Of a stretch of 64,000 nt of DNA, positions 1-8,611 are shown in pieces (the stretch's first letter is position 1; every line of letters begins with the position of its first letter). The DNA is taken from NCBI RefSeq assembly GCF_947488135.1, contig NZ_CANKYW010000008.1:62001-126000 (forward strand), written 5' to 3'. The translations under genes were made by a program, and so were the position numbers. The DNA is from an uncultured Marivita sp. GTDB lineage: Bacteria; Pseudomonadota; Alphaproteobacteria; Rhodobacterales; Rhodobacteraceae. The notes below the pieces were generated by a model, which saw only the letters and a list, made by a program, of their open reading frames with translations, made no database searches and was not told the DNA's origin.

Positions 1-686
1 GGCGGATAGAGCCCCCGGATCGACGCGCCACCTTCGACCTGTTCCAGAACGAACGCCTCGAAAAGCTCCATGCCCGTGGTCTCGGCGGCGATTTCGTCGG
101 CCAAATGGCGCGGGATGACCATGACCCCGTCGGCATCGCCCAAGAGGATATCGCCGGGATAGACCGCAACGCCGCCGCAGGCGATGGGCAGACCGATATC
201 GACCGCATGATGCTTGGTCAGGTTCGTCGGAGCCGAGGGTTTGGCGGCGAAAACCGGCATGTCGAGCGCGGCGGCCCCGGCGGCATCGCGGATGCCCCCA
301 TCACTGACCACACCGGCCACGCCGCGCCTCTGGCAGCGCGTGAGCAGGATGGTGCCGGCAGAGGCGGCTGAGGCGTCCTGACGGCAGTCCATCACGAGCA
401 CCGCGCCCGGCGGACAATCCTCGACCGCGACACGCTGCGGATGATCCGGTTCGCGGAACGCCTCGAGCGGATCGGTGTCGGGACGCGCCGGGATATGGCG
501 CAGCGTGTAGGCTGGCCCGACCATCGTGCCCGTGTCGCGGCCCAGGGGCAGCACGCCCTGAATATAGGCGTTGTGATAGCCGCGTTTGAACAGGAGCGTC
601 GCCACACTGGCGGTGCTTGCCTGTTTTAGCCGGTCCAGCGTGTCGGGGGCCAGATCGATGGTCGCGGCGTCGGGTGGGTTCGGCAT
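1..686 (-). CDS. RraA-family protein (putative class II pyruvate aldolase), 3' end cut by window
   Basis: The reading frame opens with ATG at 686 and runs without a stop to the window edge (228 codons seen). The visible motif GGIRDAAG, the following GLPIACGGVAVYPGD and the DGVMVIP segment are hallmarks of the RraA/HMG-aldolase family; the Arg-Asp pair of GGIRD is what family members with aldolase activity use for substrate and metal binding. It lies 4 bases after the KDG kinase stop, so it is the last visible gene of the alginate operon. By family it may be an aldolase acting on a 2-keto acid (a KDPG aldolase role is inference) or a paralogue without known reaction. A true RNase E inhibitor role is unlikely given the operon. 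Confidence 0.75.
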   Translation of the reverse strand, partial: MPNPPDAATIDLAPDTLDRLKQASTASVATLLFKRGYHNAYIQGVLPLGRDTGTMVGPAYTLRHIPARPDTDPLEAFREPDHPQRVAVEDCPPGAVLVMDCRQDASAASAGTILLTRCQRRGVAGVVSDGGIRDAAGAAALDMPVFAAKPSAPTNLTKHHAVDIGLPIACGGVAVYPGDILLGDADGVMVIPRHLADEIAAETTGMELFEAFVLEQVEGGASIRGLYP

Positions 687-690
687 GGGC

Positions 691-1605
691 CTATCCTTTG
701 GGAAGAGGGGGCAGGTCGGCATCGACCAGAGCGCCCCTGTGCTGCACGACCTCGCGCGACAGGGCGCAGGCATAGGTGATCCCGTCCGCAAGGCTTTGCC
801 CGGTGGCGTGGCCTGCAAAGAACCCCGCGTTGAAGCTGTCGCCGGCGGCGGTGGTGTCGGTGACGCGATCGAGCGCGGTCACGGGGACTTCTCCGAACCG
901 CTCGCCCTCGGCATAGAGCACGGGCGAGGGGCCATTCTTGACGACGACAGTCATCACCCCGGCGTCGAGATACCGTTGGGCGGTGGCCCTTGGCGTGGCG
1001 TCGGCGAACCAGCTGGCCTCGTCCTCGAAAGAGGGCAGGGCGATGTCACTGACGGCGGCGCCCTGCATGATGGTGTTTCGCATGACGTCCGGCGATTCCC
1101 AAAGCCTGGGGCGCAGGTTCGGATCGAAAGCGATGGTCCTGCCCTGCGCACGCGCCTCGCGGAGCGCCTTGAGGAGGGTTGCGCGTTTGTCGGGGGCCAG
1201 AATGGCGAGGGTGATGCCGGAAAAGTAGATCAGATCGGCGTCAGACATGGCCCGCGCCAGCCTCTCCGGGTCATCGGCCAATGTCCGGGCAGCGGACTGG
1301 CCGCGCCAGTAGGAGAAGCTGCGTTCGCCATTGTCGAGAGAGATCAGGTAAAGACCGACGGTCCGATCCGCGTTGGTCTGCACTGCGCGCGTATCGATCC
1401 CCGAAGCCTGCATGAACTCTGTCAGGCTTTGTGACAGCCTGTCTTCGCCGACCGCCGTCAGATAGGCGACGGAGACCTGCGGCGCGACCCGCGCCATGTA
1501 CCACGCGGTGTTGAACGTATCGCCCGCAAAGCCCAACCGATACTCGCCGGGCGCATCGGACGGGGCCAGTTCGGCCATACATTCGCCAATCGCGAGAAAG
1601 CGCAT
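691..1605 (-). CDS. kdgK: 2-keto-3-deoxygluconate kinase (PfkB family)
   Basis: Predicted to phosphorylate 2-keto-3-deoxy-D-gluconate (KDG) to KDPG with ATP in the cytoplasm. The 304-residue length is normal for KdgK. The N-terminal GECMAEL segment, the GFAGDTFNTAWYMAR segment that binds sugar, and the C-terminal PfkB signature DTTAAGDSFNAGF (about residue 250; catalytic Asp in AAGDS) are all present. It sits between kdgF and the RraA-family gene in the operon that makes KDG from alginate oligomers, which fixes the substrate more firmly than sequence alone. Fructokinase or ribokinase activity is the alternative from family membership but fits the context less well. Confidence 0.88.
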   Translation of the reverse strand: MRFLAIGECMAELAPSDAPGEYRLGFAGDTFNTAWYMARVAPQVSVAYLTAVGEDRLSQSLTEFMQASGIDTRAVQTNADRTVGLYLISLDNGERSFSYWRGQSAARTLADDPERLARAMSDADLIYFSGITLAILAPDKRATLLKALREARAQGRTIAFDPNLRPRLWESPDVMRNTIMQGAAVSDIALPSFEDEASWFADATPRATAQRYLDAGVMTVVVKNGPSPVLYAEGERFGEVPVTALDRVTDTTAAGDSFNAGFFAGHATGQSLADGITYACALSREVVQHRGALVDADLPPLPKG

Positions 1606-1615
1606 CTCCGGGGCC

Positions 1616-1927
1616 TTACAGGAAATCGTCGCGGCGCGGGGTGAAGCAATCCACGAGCGTGCCCGGCTCGAGGCACACGCAGCCGTGCATCATCTCGGAC
1701 GGGATGACGAAACTGTCCCCCGGACCCACCTCGCGTTCCTCGTCGCCCAGCGTAAACCGGAAGCGGCCGCTTTCCACGTAGGTGGACTGGATATGCGGAT
1801 GGTTGTGCATCGCGCCGATGGATCCTTCCGCGTCAAAGCGGAAGGCCACCACCATGAGGTCGGGATGATCGGCGAGAACCTGACGGGTCACGTTCTCGCC
1901 GGTCGAGACAACGGGGAATTCAGACAT
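1616..1927 (-). CDS. kdgF: KdgF-like cupin (unsaturated uronate ring opening)
   Basis: A 103-residue single-domain cupin. The first cupin motif HNHPHIQ and the later MMHG histidine supply metal ligands, and the C-terminal DCFTPRR places Asp, Phe and Arg at the spacing of the catalytic D-x-F-x3-R set known in KdgF. KdgF converts 4,5-unsaturated monouronates to the linear 5-keto-4-deoxyuronate (DKI = DEH). I chose ATG at 1927 rather than the in-frame GTG two codons earlier because a GGAGG sits at proper spacing before the ATG. It lies between the SDR and KDG kinase genes. The enzyme links the lyase product to both the DEH reductase and KduI routes seen here. Confidence 0.85.
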   Translation of the reverse strand: MSEFPVVSTGENVTRQVLADHPDLMVVAFRFDAEGSIGAMHNHPHIQSTYVESGRFRFTLGDEEREVGPGDSFVIPSEMMHGCVCLEPGTLVDCFTPRRDDFL

Positions 1928-1939
1928 GGCCACCTCCGG

Positions 1940-2683
1940 TTACGAGAACAGCATACCGCCGTTGATATCGATATTGGTCCCGGTGATGAAGGCACTGTCG
2001 GCGCAGGCAAGAAACAGCACCAGGTTCGCGGCATCGTCCACATGCCCCTGACGCTTGAGCGGCGCGTTGGCTTCGAACCCGCGGCGTCCGGCGTCGGGGG
2101 TGTGGATGTTGTGGAAATCGGTGTCGATCATGCCGGGGCAGAGCGCGTTGACACGGATATCGGGGCCAAGCTCCTTGGCCAGACCACGCGTCATGGTCAT
2201 GATCGCCCCTTTCGAGGTCGCGTAGGCCACCGCTCCGGGGCCACCGCCGTCGCGCCCGGCCTGTGAGGCAAGGTTCACGATCGTGCCGCTTTTCATGTGC
2301 GCGAGGCACGCCTTGGTCATCATGAAGGTGGAGGTGAGGTTCAGCGTCATCACCGCCTCCCAATGGGACAGCTCCATCTCGGCGATCTTCTTGCGGGCGA
2401 TCAGGCCGCCGGCATTGTTCACGAGGATATCCACCCCGCCGAACGCATCGACGGCGGCGTTGACGAGCTTGTCCACGCCCGCTTGCGTGTTCAGATCGGC
2501 CTGCACGGCAATGGCTTTGCCGCCTGCGCCTTCGATCTCGGCTACAACGGCATCGGCGCCCTTGGAGCTTTCGAAATAGCTGATGGCCACGTTCGCGCCC
2601 TCGGCGGCGAGTTTCCTGGCGACGGCGGCGCCGATATCCCGGCCACCGCCGGTGATGATGGCGGTTTGTCCTGCGAGTTTCAT
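1940..2683 (-). CDS. SDR oxidoreductase, probable DEH reductase
   Basis: A classical short-chain dehydrogenase of 247 residues: dinucleotide-binding TGGGRDIG near the N-terminus, NNAGG, catalytic Tyr/Lys in YATSK, and the C-terminal NIDINGGM. Given its place between the PL15 lyase and kdgF genes, the likely reaction is NAD(P)H-dependent reduction of 4-deoxy-L-erythro-5-hexoseulose uronate (DEH) to KDG. From memory, the same lyase-reductase neighbourhood exists in Agrobacterium (Atu3025/Atu3026). An AAGGA ribosome site precedes the ATG. It differs from the second SDR of this window (KduD, plus strand), so two reductases feed KDG. Substrate assignment is inference; the fold is certain. Confidence 0.8.
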   Translation of the reverse strand: MKLAGQTAIITGGGRDIGAAVARKLAAEGANVAISYFESSKGADAVVAEIEGAGGKAIAVQADLNTQAGVDKLVNAAVDAFGGVDILVNNAGGLIARKKIAEMELSHWEAVMTLNLTSTFMMTKACLAHMKSGTIVNLASQAGRDGGGPGAVAYATSKGAIMTMTRGLAKELGPDIRVNALCPGMIDTDFHNIHTPDAGRRGFEANAPLKRQGHVDDAANLVLFLACADSAFITGTNIDINGGMLFS

Positions 2684-2701
2684 ATCAATCCTTCCCCTGA
2701 C

Positions 2702-5023
2702 TTAGGTATTGGCGAGTTTTTTCATGACGACCTTGAACGTGTTTTCGTCGGGGTCGGTGAAATAGAGATCGGCGTCGTAGCCCTGATCATCCATGAAGTT
2801 GAACACCCGCTTCGGCGCGTCGAGCTTGTAGGGCACAAGCAGCGTGGCGATGCGGTGGCGGGTTGCGGCGGGATACCGGGCCGTCAGGCATGTGCTGACG
2901 GGCAGGCCTTCGTAATCGGCGGGGTCCACATCGGTGAATTCGGTCTTCTGCGTGATCTCGGGCTTGCCGCCTTCGGACCATACGACCTGACCGTAAAAGC
3001 CCGCGCGGTCCTGCGTGTTGCGGAACGACGACTTGCCAAGCTCGTAGGGGTTGTTGGCATGGAGCAGCCATTCGACCGTCACGGGTTCGTCCGCATCGAC
3101 CTTGTCGACGATGACGAAATACGAGTTGCGCACGAAATAGATCTCGCGCTCGGCGCGCGTGACCTCGGGTGACAGGCTTTGATAGGCCGGGGTGGCGTCG
3201 CCGTGGATGAAGATATGGTCCTCGCGCTCTTCGGCGGCGAGGATCCTGCCCGTGGCGCTCAGCGCCTTGGCCTTGTCCTTTTCGGCGTATTGCCCCTTGC
3301 CGTTGATCAGGATCGCGTTCTTCGATCGGGTCTGATGCCGCCAGTTGCGGTGCATGGAGGAATTGAAGGCGACGTAATAGCCGGACTGGATCGCCATGTC
3401 CTCGCCATAGGCGGCAAGGCAAAAGGCGTTCTGATCGCCGTGGCTGTGGCTGACAGAGCCGAATTTGGACGATTTGAACACGAACTGGATGTGGTTGTCT
3501 GGATCGTCCATCGCGTGCTGCACGCCGACCCAGCCGATGCCCTTGAAGTGCCGCAGCCCGCCTTTCGGCGGTGTGGCCTCGACCACCGGAAAATCGGTGC
3601 GGAAGACCATTTCGTCGAAATTGGTGTCCCACCAGCCCCAATTGTAGAACGCCATCTCGGTGCCGGGGTTGGTGCGCAGGTTCTCGTCGCAATACCACTG
3701 GTATTCGCCCTTGCCGGTGACGCCCGCGAACTGGCGCATGTTGAGCCCGGTCTTGATGGCGGGCAGATCGCCAAGTGCGCTGTTGTCGCCAAAGGACGCC
3801 CGGCGCGTGTTGGGGGCGTTGCAGAACAGAGGGAAATCGCCGGTGTTTTGCAGGAACGGACGCTTGTAGATGTCGATGCCGGTATAGCTCTTGAGGCGAT
3901 TGGCCGCGTCGATGAGATAGGCCATGCCCATCATCCAATATTGCGTGCCCTCGGCCCAGCCGCCGTCGCCATCGCCCCAGGGGGAATAGACGGTCGACAG
4001 AAACTCGATGCTGTAATTCAGCCACTCGCGGGCTTCGTCGGCGTCGTCATCCCCGAGCAAGGCGATGCAGGCGGGCACGATGCAAAGCGACACGGAGCGC
4101 ACGGCGTGGCTGTCATAGGGGAAGAGGTGGATCTTGGCGTTCAGGATCGCGTGCTCGGCGATGTCGCGGGTGCGGGCGAGCAGGGCGGCGCGGACCGTAT
4201 CGCGCTCGTCCTCGGACAGATCGTCATAGAGCCAGTCATAGCCCCACGCGATCGCGTTGCAGACGCGGTAGGCCCATTCGTCGGTATAGGCGCGCGAGGT
4301 GACGCCCATCGGGTCCCAGGAGGCCGCCTCGAGCAGCCACTCCTTGGCGCGGGCGGTCATCTTGGCGTCGTCGGTGACCTTGCCGCCGATGGCGAGATGG
4401 CGGATGGCGTACCAGAGCTCTTGAAGCTCGATATAGGTTTTCCGCCAGACCGGCGCGGTGCGCGTGTGATTGGGGTAGCCCTCGGGTTCGCGCATGACCT
4501 CGCGGTCCATCCAAGGCAGGACGGATTTTTCGTAGAAGGTCGACCAGGCGCAATGGGTCGGGTCGGCCTTGACCGCTTTCTTGAACTCGGCCAGCCGGTC
4601 CTGCGTCATCCAGAGCCGCGGATGGTCCGTGGCGACCTTGGCCAGCCGCGTGGCGCGGGCGGGCAGGGGGGTTTCGGGCAGGTCCTCGGCAAGGGTAAAG
4701 CTGCGGGTGCTGCTCCAGGTGCTCGACGGCGCGCCCTTGGCGGCGTCCCATGTCGCGTAGGACCAATGGTAGTCACCGGGCGCCAGCGCCGTGTCGGGGG
4801 TAAAGAAATTGAGCGGGAGGTCCGAGAACACCTGCGTCCTGGCCTTGGGAAACTCGGGGTCGGACGAGATGCGCAGCACGTAGCGCGTGTCGTCGTCGAT
4901 CACCGGGATCCATGTGAACCGGGGCGGGTTTTCGACGATTTCGGAGTCGGCAACCGGGCCATACTGGATGGTCAATCGGCCTGCTTTGGGTTCGTCGAGC
5001 ATAGGAAGGGCTGGTGCCGGCAT
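2702..5023 (-). CDS. PL15 exo-oligoalginate lyase (DUF4962 plus heparinase II/III-like)
   Basis: A 773-residue protein with no signal peptide, so probably cytoplasmic, which suits an exo-lyase acting on imported oligomers. Segments FPYDSHAVRS (catalytic His region), GGWAEGTQYW (Tyr region), RRASFGDNSALGDLP and SHSHGDQNAF (second His) correspond, as I recall the sequence, to the active site of Agrobacterium Atu3025 (776 residues, PL15), which releases unsaturated monouronate from alginate oligosaccharides. ATG at 5023 is preferred to an in-frame TTG at 5074, since it matches the family N-terminus (LDEP near residue 10) and length. The upstream gene is the ABC binding protein. Heparin-lyase relatives share the fold, so exact uronate specificity is unproven. 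Confidence 0.88.
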   Translation of the reverse strand: MPAPALPMLDEPKAGRLTIQYGPVADSEIVENPPRFTWIPVIDDDTRYVLRISSDPEFPKARTQVFSDLPLNFFTPDTALAPGDYHWSYATWDAAKGAPSSTWSSTRSFTLAEDLPETPLPARATRLAKVATDHPRLWMTQDRLAEFKKAVKADPTHCAWSTFYEKSVLPWMDREVMREPEGYPNHTRTAPVWRKTYIELQELWYAIRHLAIGGKVTDDAKMTARAKEWLLEAASWDPMGVTSRAYTDEWAYRVCNAIAWGYDWLYDDLSEDERDTVRAALLARTRDIAEHAILNAKIHLFPYDSHAVRSVSLCIVPACIALLGDDDADEAREWLNYSIEFLSTVYSPWGDGDGGWAEGTQYWMMGMAYLIDAANRLKSYTGIDIYKRPFLQNTGDFPLFCNAPNTRRASFGDNSALGDLPAIKTGLNMRQFAGVTGKGEYQWYCDENLRTNPGTEMAFYNWGWWDTNFDEMVFRTDFPVVEATPPKGGLRHFKGIGWVGVQHAMDDPDNHIQFVFKSSKFGSVSHSHGDQNAFCLAAYGEDMAIQSGYYVAFNSSMHRNWRHQTRSKNAILINGKGQYAEKDKAKALSATGRILAAEEREDHIFIHGDATPAYQSLSPEVTRAEREIYFVRNSYFVIVDKVDADEPVTVEWLLHANNPYELGKSSFRNTQDRAGFYGQVVWSEGGKPEITQKTEFTDVDPADYEGLPVSTCLTARYPAATRHRIATLLVPYKLDAPKRVFNFMDDQGYDADLYFTDPDENTFKVVMKKLANT

Positions 5024-5105
5024 CGGTTCGTTTCCGCTGAGACTTTTGGGAAGGGATGAATGTGCCGGAGGCAACCGCCTGGGCCGCCCCCGGTCCGAGG
5101 GACGT

Positions 5106-6668
5106 TTAGTTGCCGTACTGGCGTTCGTAGGCGGACTGCATCACTTCGAGCACGTCCTGAAGGCCAAGGCTGTCGAGCTGGGCGAGGTAATCGTCCCACT
5201 CTTCCTCGATATCCGCGGAGCCGAGAATCCAGGCCTGCTGACGTTCCAGCATGTAGTCGCGGACCGATCCCCAGTGCTTGTCATAGATGCGCTGTTCGTC
5301 GGCGTTGAAGGACACGCCAAGGAAGTCCGGGATCAGGTAATCGCCCTGTTCGTAAAGCTCGATTCCTTCCAGCGCGATCTCGTTGGTCCACTGGACCTCG
5401 TAATCGTAATCCTGGAAGTAACCACGCCCCTGAAGCTGGGCACCGATCTGGTAGAGCGACCGGTTGACCGGACCTGCATCGAGGAACTCCTGTTTGAAGA
5501 TCGGCTTGCCGTCGACCATGTCGTAATGCATGCCCTCGACGCCGAAATTGGCAAGGCGGCGACCTTCCTCGGTGAACCAGAAGTCGAAATACTTGATGGT
5601 TTCGACCGGGTGTTCGTTGGTGTGGCCGATGGCCCAGCCATCCGGCTTCACCAGGATGCGGCGATGTTCTTCGATCTGCTTGCCCGAGACCGAGGCCGGC
5701 GGCACCATGGCCTTGAATTCGAACCCTTCGATTTCGCTTGCGAGGCTGTTGTAACCGCCGGTCGAGGCGAACCAGTCATGTGTCGCGCCGCCGAGGTTCT
5801 CGGACAACAGGAAGTCACGGGCCGAGCTGCCGCGGGTGAAAATCTCGGCGTCGATCAGGCCGTCGGCATACCAGCGGGCCAGGTTCTTCATGCCCTCGCG
5901 ATAGCCTTCGCCGATATAGCCGTGCGTGATCTGGCCGTCGTCGACGTAGAAGTCGTGATAGGTGTCGGAGCCGTGCGCGCGACCGTCCCAGAGCGTGACG
6001 AGGCGGATCAGTTCGGGCCACTGACGCGCGAAGAAGGGCACTTCGTCCGCTTCGCCGTTGCCGTTGGGATCCTGCGTCTTGAAGGCGCGCAGGACGGCTT
6101 CGTATTCATCCACCGTCTCGGGCATGTCGAGGCCGAGCGCATCGAGCCAATCGGTGCGGATCCAGTAGGCGCGGCCGTATTTGCCGTCGGGCAGGTAGGG
6201 GATGTAATACATCTGGCCGTCCGCCGCCTTGACCGAGGCCGCGATGTCGGGGCGTTCGGCGTAGAAGGCCTTGATGTTCGGTGCGTGTTCGTCGATCAGA
6301 TCGTTGAGCGGGTAGAACGCGCCTTCCGGGCCGTACTGGTTGACGAAATCCTTGATGCGGCTGGAACCCACGATGTCGGGGATCGTTCCGGAGGCCAGCA
6401 TCAGGTTGAGCGCCTCGGTGTTGCCGGTGTTTTCGGAATCGGTCCGCATATTGGCCCCGACGGTCACATCCTTGAGGTGGATGTTGGTCAGGGCACGCGC
6501 CGCCTGTTCCACCGGCCAGTCTTCTTCGTAGATCGGATAGGCGCGGTGGTTCATCTGGATCGTCAGTTCCAGCGGTTCGTCCACGATTTGCAGATGACCT
6601 TCTGCAAAGGCGGGCGTGGTGATGGCGCTTCCTGCAAGCAATGCTGCGGCCAGGCTAAGTTTACGCAT
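5106..6668 (-). CDS. ABC transporter substrate-binding protein, alginate-oligosaccharide type (AlgQ-like)
   Basis: A 520-residue exported solute-binding protein of the long family 1 type. The N-terminus MRKLSLAAALLAGSAIT... ending at AFA is a clear Sec signal. ATG at 6668 is chosen because GGAGGAGAA lies just upstream; an in-frame start 11 codons earlier would spoil the signal. The segment DPNGNGEADEVPF has the EF-hand-like Ca-binding loop found in AlgQ1/AlgQ2 of Sphingomonas and in LplA relatives. It delivers oligosaccharides to the two permeases encoded directly upstream in the operon. Alginate as ligand is inferred from the adjacent PL15 lyase. Confidence 0.83.
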   Translation of the reverse strand: MRKLSLAAALLAGSAITTPAFAEGHLQIVDEPLELTIQMNHRAYPIYEEDWPVEQAARALTNIHLKDVTVGANMRTDSENTGNTEALNLMLASGTIPDIVGSSRIKDFVNQYGPEGAFYPLNDLIDEHAPNIKAFYAERPDIAASVKAADGQMYYIPYLPDGKYGRAYWIRTDWLDALGLDMPETVDEYEAVLRAFKTQDPNGNGEADEVPFFARQWPELIRLVTLWDGRAHGSDTYHDFYVDDGQITHGYIGEGYREGMKNLARWYADGLIDAEIFTRGSSARDFLLSENLGGATHDWFASTGGYNSLASEIEGFEFKAMVPPASVSGKQIEEHRRILVKPDGWAIGHTNEHPVETIKYFDFWFTEEGRRLANFGVEGMHYDMVDGKPIFKQEFLDAGPVNRSLYQIGAQLQGRGYFQDYDYEVQWTNEIALEGIELYEQGDYLIPDFLGVSFNADEQRIYDKHWGSVRDYMLERQQAWILGSADIEEEWDDYLAQLDSLGLQDVLEVMQSAYERQYGN

Positions 6669-6697
6669 TGGTTCTCCTCCCATTTGCGATCTTCTTG

Positions 6698-7579
6698 TCA
6701 TTCCTTGACACCCCCGAGCAGGATGCCCTTTTCAAAGTATTTCTGGATGAACGGGTAGACGATCAGCACCGGGATGATCGAACAGACGATGATGGCTGCG
6801 GTCACGGTTTCGGCGCTGAAGCCTGCGGCGGTCTGGACGATGGCGAATTCATCGTCGTCGCTCAGGTTCGAGATGGTGTGCCGCAGGAACACCTGAAGCG
6901 GGATTTTCTCTTCGCTTTGCAGCAGGACCATGGCCCAGAAAAACCCGTTCCATCGCGACACGATGCAAAAGAGCGTGATCGTCGCGATGGCCGGTTTCGA
7001 AAGCGGGACAAACACCTTCCAGAGCACCTGGAAATCGTTTGCGCCGTCCATGCGTGCCGCCTCTTCAAAGCTCTGCGGGATCGCTTCGAAGAAGTTGCGC
7101 AGCAGGATGATGTTGAAGGCGTTGACCGCGAAGGCGAGGATGATGCCGAACATGCTGTCCAGAAGGCCGAGGTCGCGCATGTTCAGGAAGAAGGGGATCA
7201 GTCCGGCGTTGAACCACATCGTGAAGGCGACGAAGAGGTTGAAGAACCGACGCCCCTTGAGCTGCGGACGCGACAGGGCGTAGGCGCCGGGGATGATGAA
7301 CGCGAGGCTCATCAGCGTGCCGCCGATCGTGTAGATGAACGTGTTGCGGTAGCTGATCCAGAACTGCGGGTCTTTGAGGATGTAGCCATACGCTTCGAGC
7401 GTGAAGTTGATCGGCGTCAGCACCACCTTTCCCGCCTGCGCTGCGAAGCCCGAGCTGAACGACACCGCCGCGATGTAGATGAAGGGGTAGAGGGTGGCGA
7501 TGGTGAACATGCCGATCAGGATCGACACGACGATCGCGAATATCTTGTCGCCGCGCGAATAGAGGTTCCAATTCATCAT
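6698..7579 (-). CDS. ABC transporter permease (LplC/AlgM2-like)
   Basis: A 293-residue inner-membrane protein with six likely hydrophobic spans. The cytoplasmic EAA loop that contacts the ATPase is visible as EEAARMDGANDFQVLWKVFVP. The C-terminus ending in KYFEKGILLGGVKE is typical of the CUT1 carbohydrate permeases of the LplC group. It follows the partner permease by 14 bases and precedes the binding protein by 29 bases. Two adjacent ATG codons (7579 and 7576) are possible starts. Together with the gene upstream it forms the channel for uronate oligosaccharides. Confidence 0.85.
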   Translation of the reverse strand: MMNWNLYSRGDKIFAIVVSILIGMFTIATLYPFIYIAAVSFSSGFAAQAGKVVLTPINFTLEAYGYILKDPQFWISYRNTFIYTIGGTLMSLAFIIPGAYALSRPQLKGRRFFNLFVAFTMWFNAGLIPFFLNMRDLGLLDSMFGIILAFAVNAFNIILLRNFFEAIPQSFEEAARMDGANDFQVLWKVFVPLSKPAIATITLFCIVSRWNGFFWAMVLLQSEEKIPLQVFLRHTISNLSDDDEFAIVQTAAGFSAETVTAAIIVCSIIPVLIVYPFIQKYFEKGILLGGVKE

Positions 7580-7593
7580 GGGTCAGTCCCCCC

Positions 7594-8607
7594 TTACCAG
7601 AGTGACGTGCGCGAGAAGCGGCGCGACAGGGTGTTGGCGGTCATGACCAGGACGAAGGCGACCACGGCGTTGAAGAGACCCGCAGCAGCGGCGAGGTCGT
7701 ACTGTCCGGACTGGAGACCCTGGCGGTAGACCCAGGTGTTCACCACGTCGGCGGTCTCGTAGGTGGACGGCTGGTAGAGCAGGATCACCAGTTCAAAGGA
7801 CACTTCCATCACGTTGCCGATGCGGATGATCAGCATGATCAGGATCGTCGGCAGGATCGACGGAATGGTGATCTTCCACATCATCTGCCAGCGGTTCGCC
7901 CCATCGACCACGGCGCTTTCGTAGAGCGACGGGTTCACACCGGCGATGGCGGCCAGAAAGACGATGGAGCCGAAGCCTGCCTCTTGCCAGATGCCGGTGC
8001 CCACGAAGATCGGACGGAACCATTCCGGTTGGGTCAGGAAGTAGATCGGCTCGAACCCGAGCCAGCTGATGAAGGTGTTGACGATCCCGGCCGAGGGCGA
8101 AAACGCGGTGATGACGATACCGGCGATGATCACGGACGAGATGAAGTGCGGCAGGTAGACGATGGTCTGCGCAGTACGCTTGTAGGTCGCGTGCATGACC
8201 TCGTTGAACATCAGCGCCAGAATGATCGGGGCGGGAAAGCCGAAGAGCAGGTTCAGCGCCGAGATGTAGATGGTGTTTCGGACCGCGCGCAGGAACTGGT
8301 CATTGGTGAACAGGGTCTCGAAATGCTCCCAGCCGATCCAGGGGCTGCCCGCGACGCCGCGGAAGATCGAGTAGTCCTTGAACGCGATCTGAAGCCCGTA
8401 CATCGGTTTGTAGAGAAACACGACGAACCAGATCAGCGTCGGCAGCAGCATCGCGTAGATCTGCCATTCGCGCTTGAAGTGGTCGAGCACCTTGACCCAG
8501 TTCTTGTCCGGGACACGGGTTTGGGACCGGTCGCGCAGGGCTTCCTGCGCCTCCACGACAACTTCCTCGATGGGAATGCCGCCTACGTCGGAATTGCGAT
8601 CTGACAT
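7594..8607 (-). CDS. ABC transporter permease (LplB/AlgM1-like)
   Basis: A 337-residue permease with a hydrophilic N-terminal tail of about 45 residues before the first span (YAMLLPTLIWFVVFLYKP), as in AlgM1/LplB. The EAA-type loop is ESAVVDGANRWQMMWKI. It starts 4 bases after the ATPase stop, and a weak GGAGCG precedes the ATG. It pairs with the permease downstream to form the membrane part of the oligosaccharide importer. Alternative annotation as a generic multiple-sugar permease would also fit by sequence. Confidence 0.85.
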   Translation of the reverse strand: MSDRNSDVGGIPIEEVVVEAQEALRDRSQTRVPDKNWVKVLDHFKREWQIYAMLLPTLIWFVVFLYKPMYGLQIAFKDYSIFRGVAGSPWIGWEHFETLFTNDQFLRAVRNTIYISALNLLFGFPAPIILALMFNEVMHATYKRTAQTIVYLPHFISSVIIAGIVITAFSPSAGIVNTFISWLGFEPIYFLTQPEWFRPIFVGTGIWQEAGFGSIVFLAAIAGVNPSLYESAVVDGANRWQMMWKITIPSILPTILIMLIIRIGNVMEVSFELVILLYQPSTYETADVVNTWVYRQGLQSGQYDLAAAAGLFNAVVAFVLVMTANTLSRRFSRTSLW

Positions 8608-8611
8608 CTGT

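Noticed and set aside
3179-5059. Long plus-strand open frame (626 codons) opposite the PL15 lyase gene
   Set aside because: Antisense shadow of GC-rich coding; composition (Gly/Val/Arg-rich) and lack of any domain contrast with the well-conserved lyase on the other strand.
4887-6758. Long plus-strand frame (623 codons) opposite the binding-protein gene
   Set aside because: Same reason: the minus strand encodes an evident signal peptide and Ca-loop protein.
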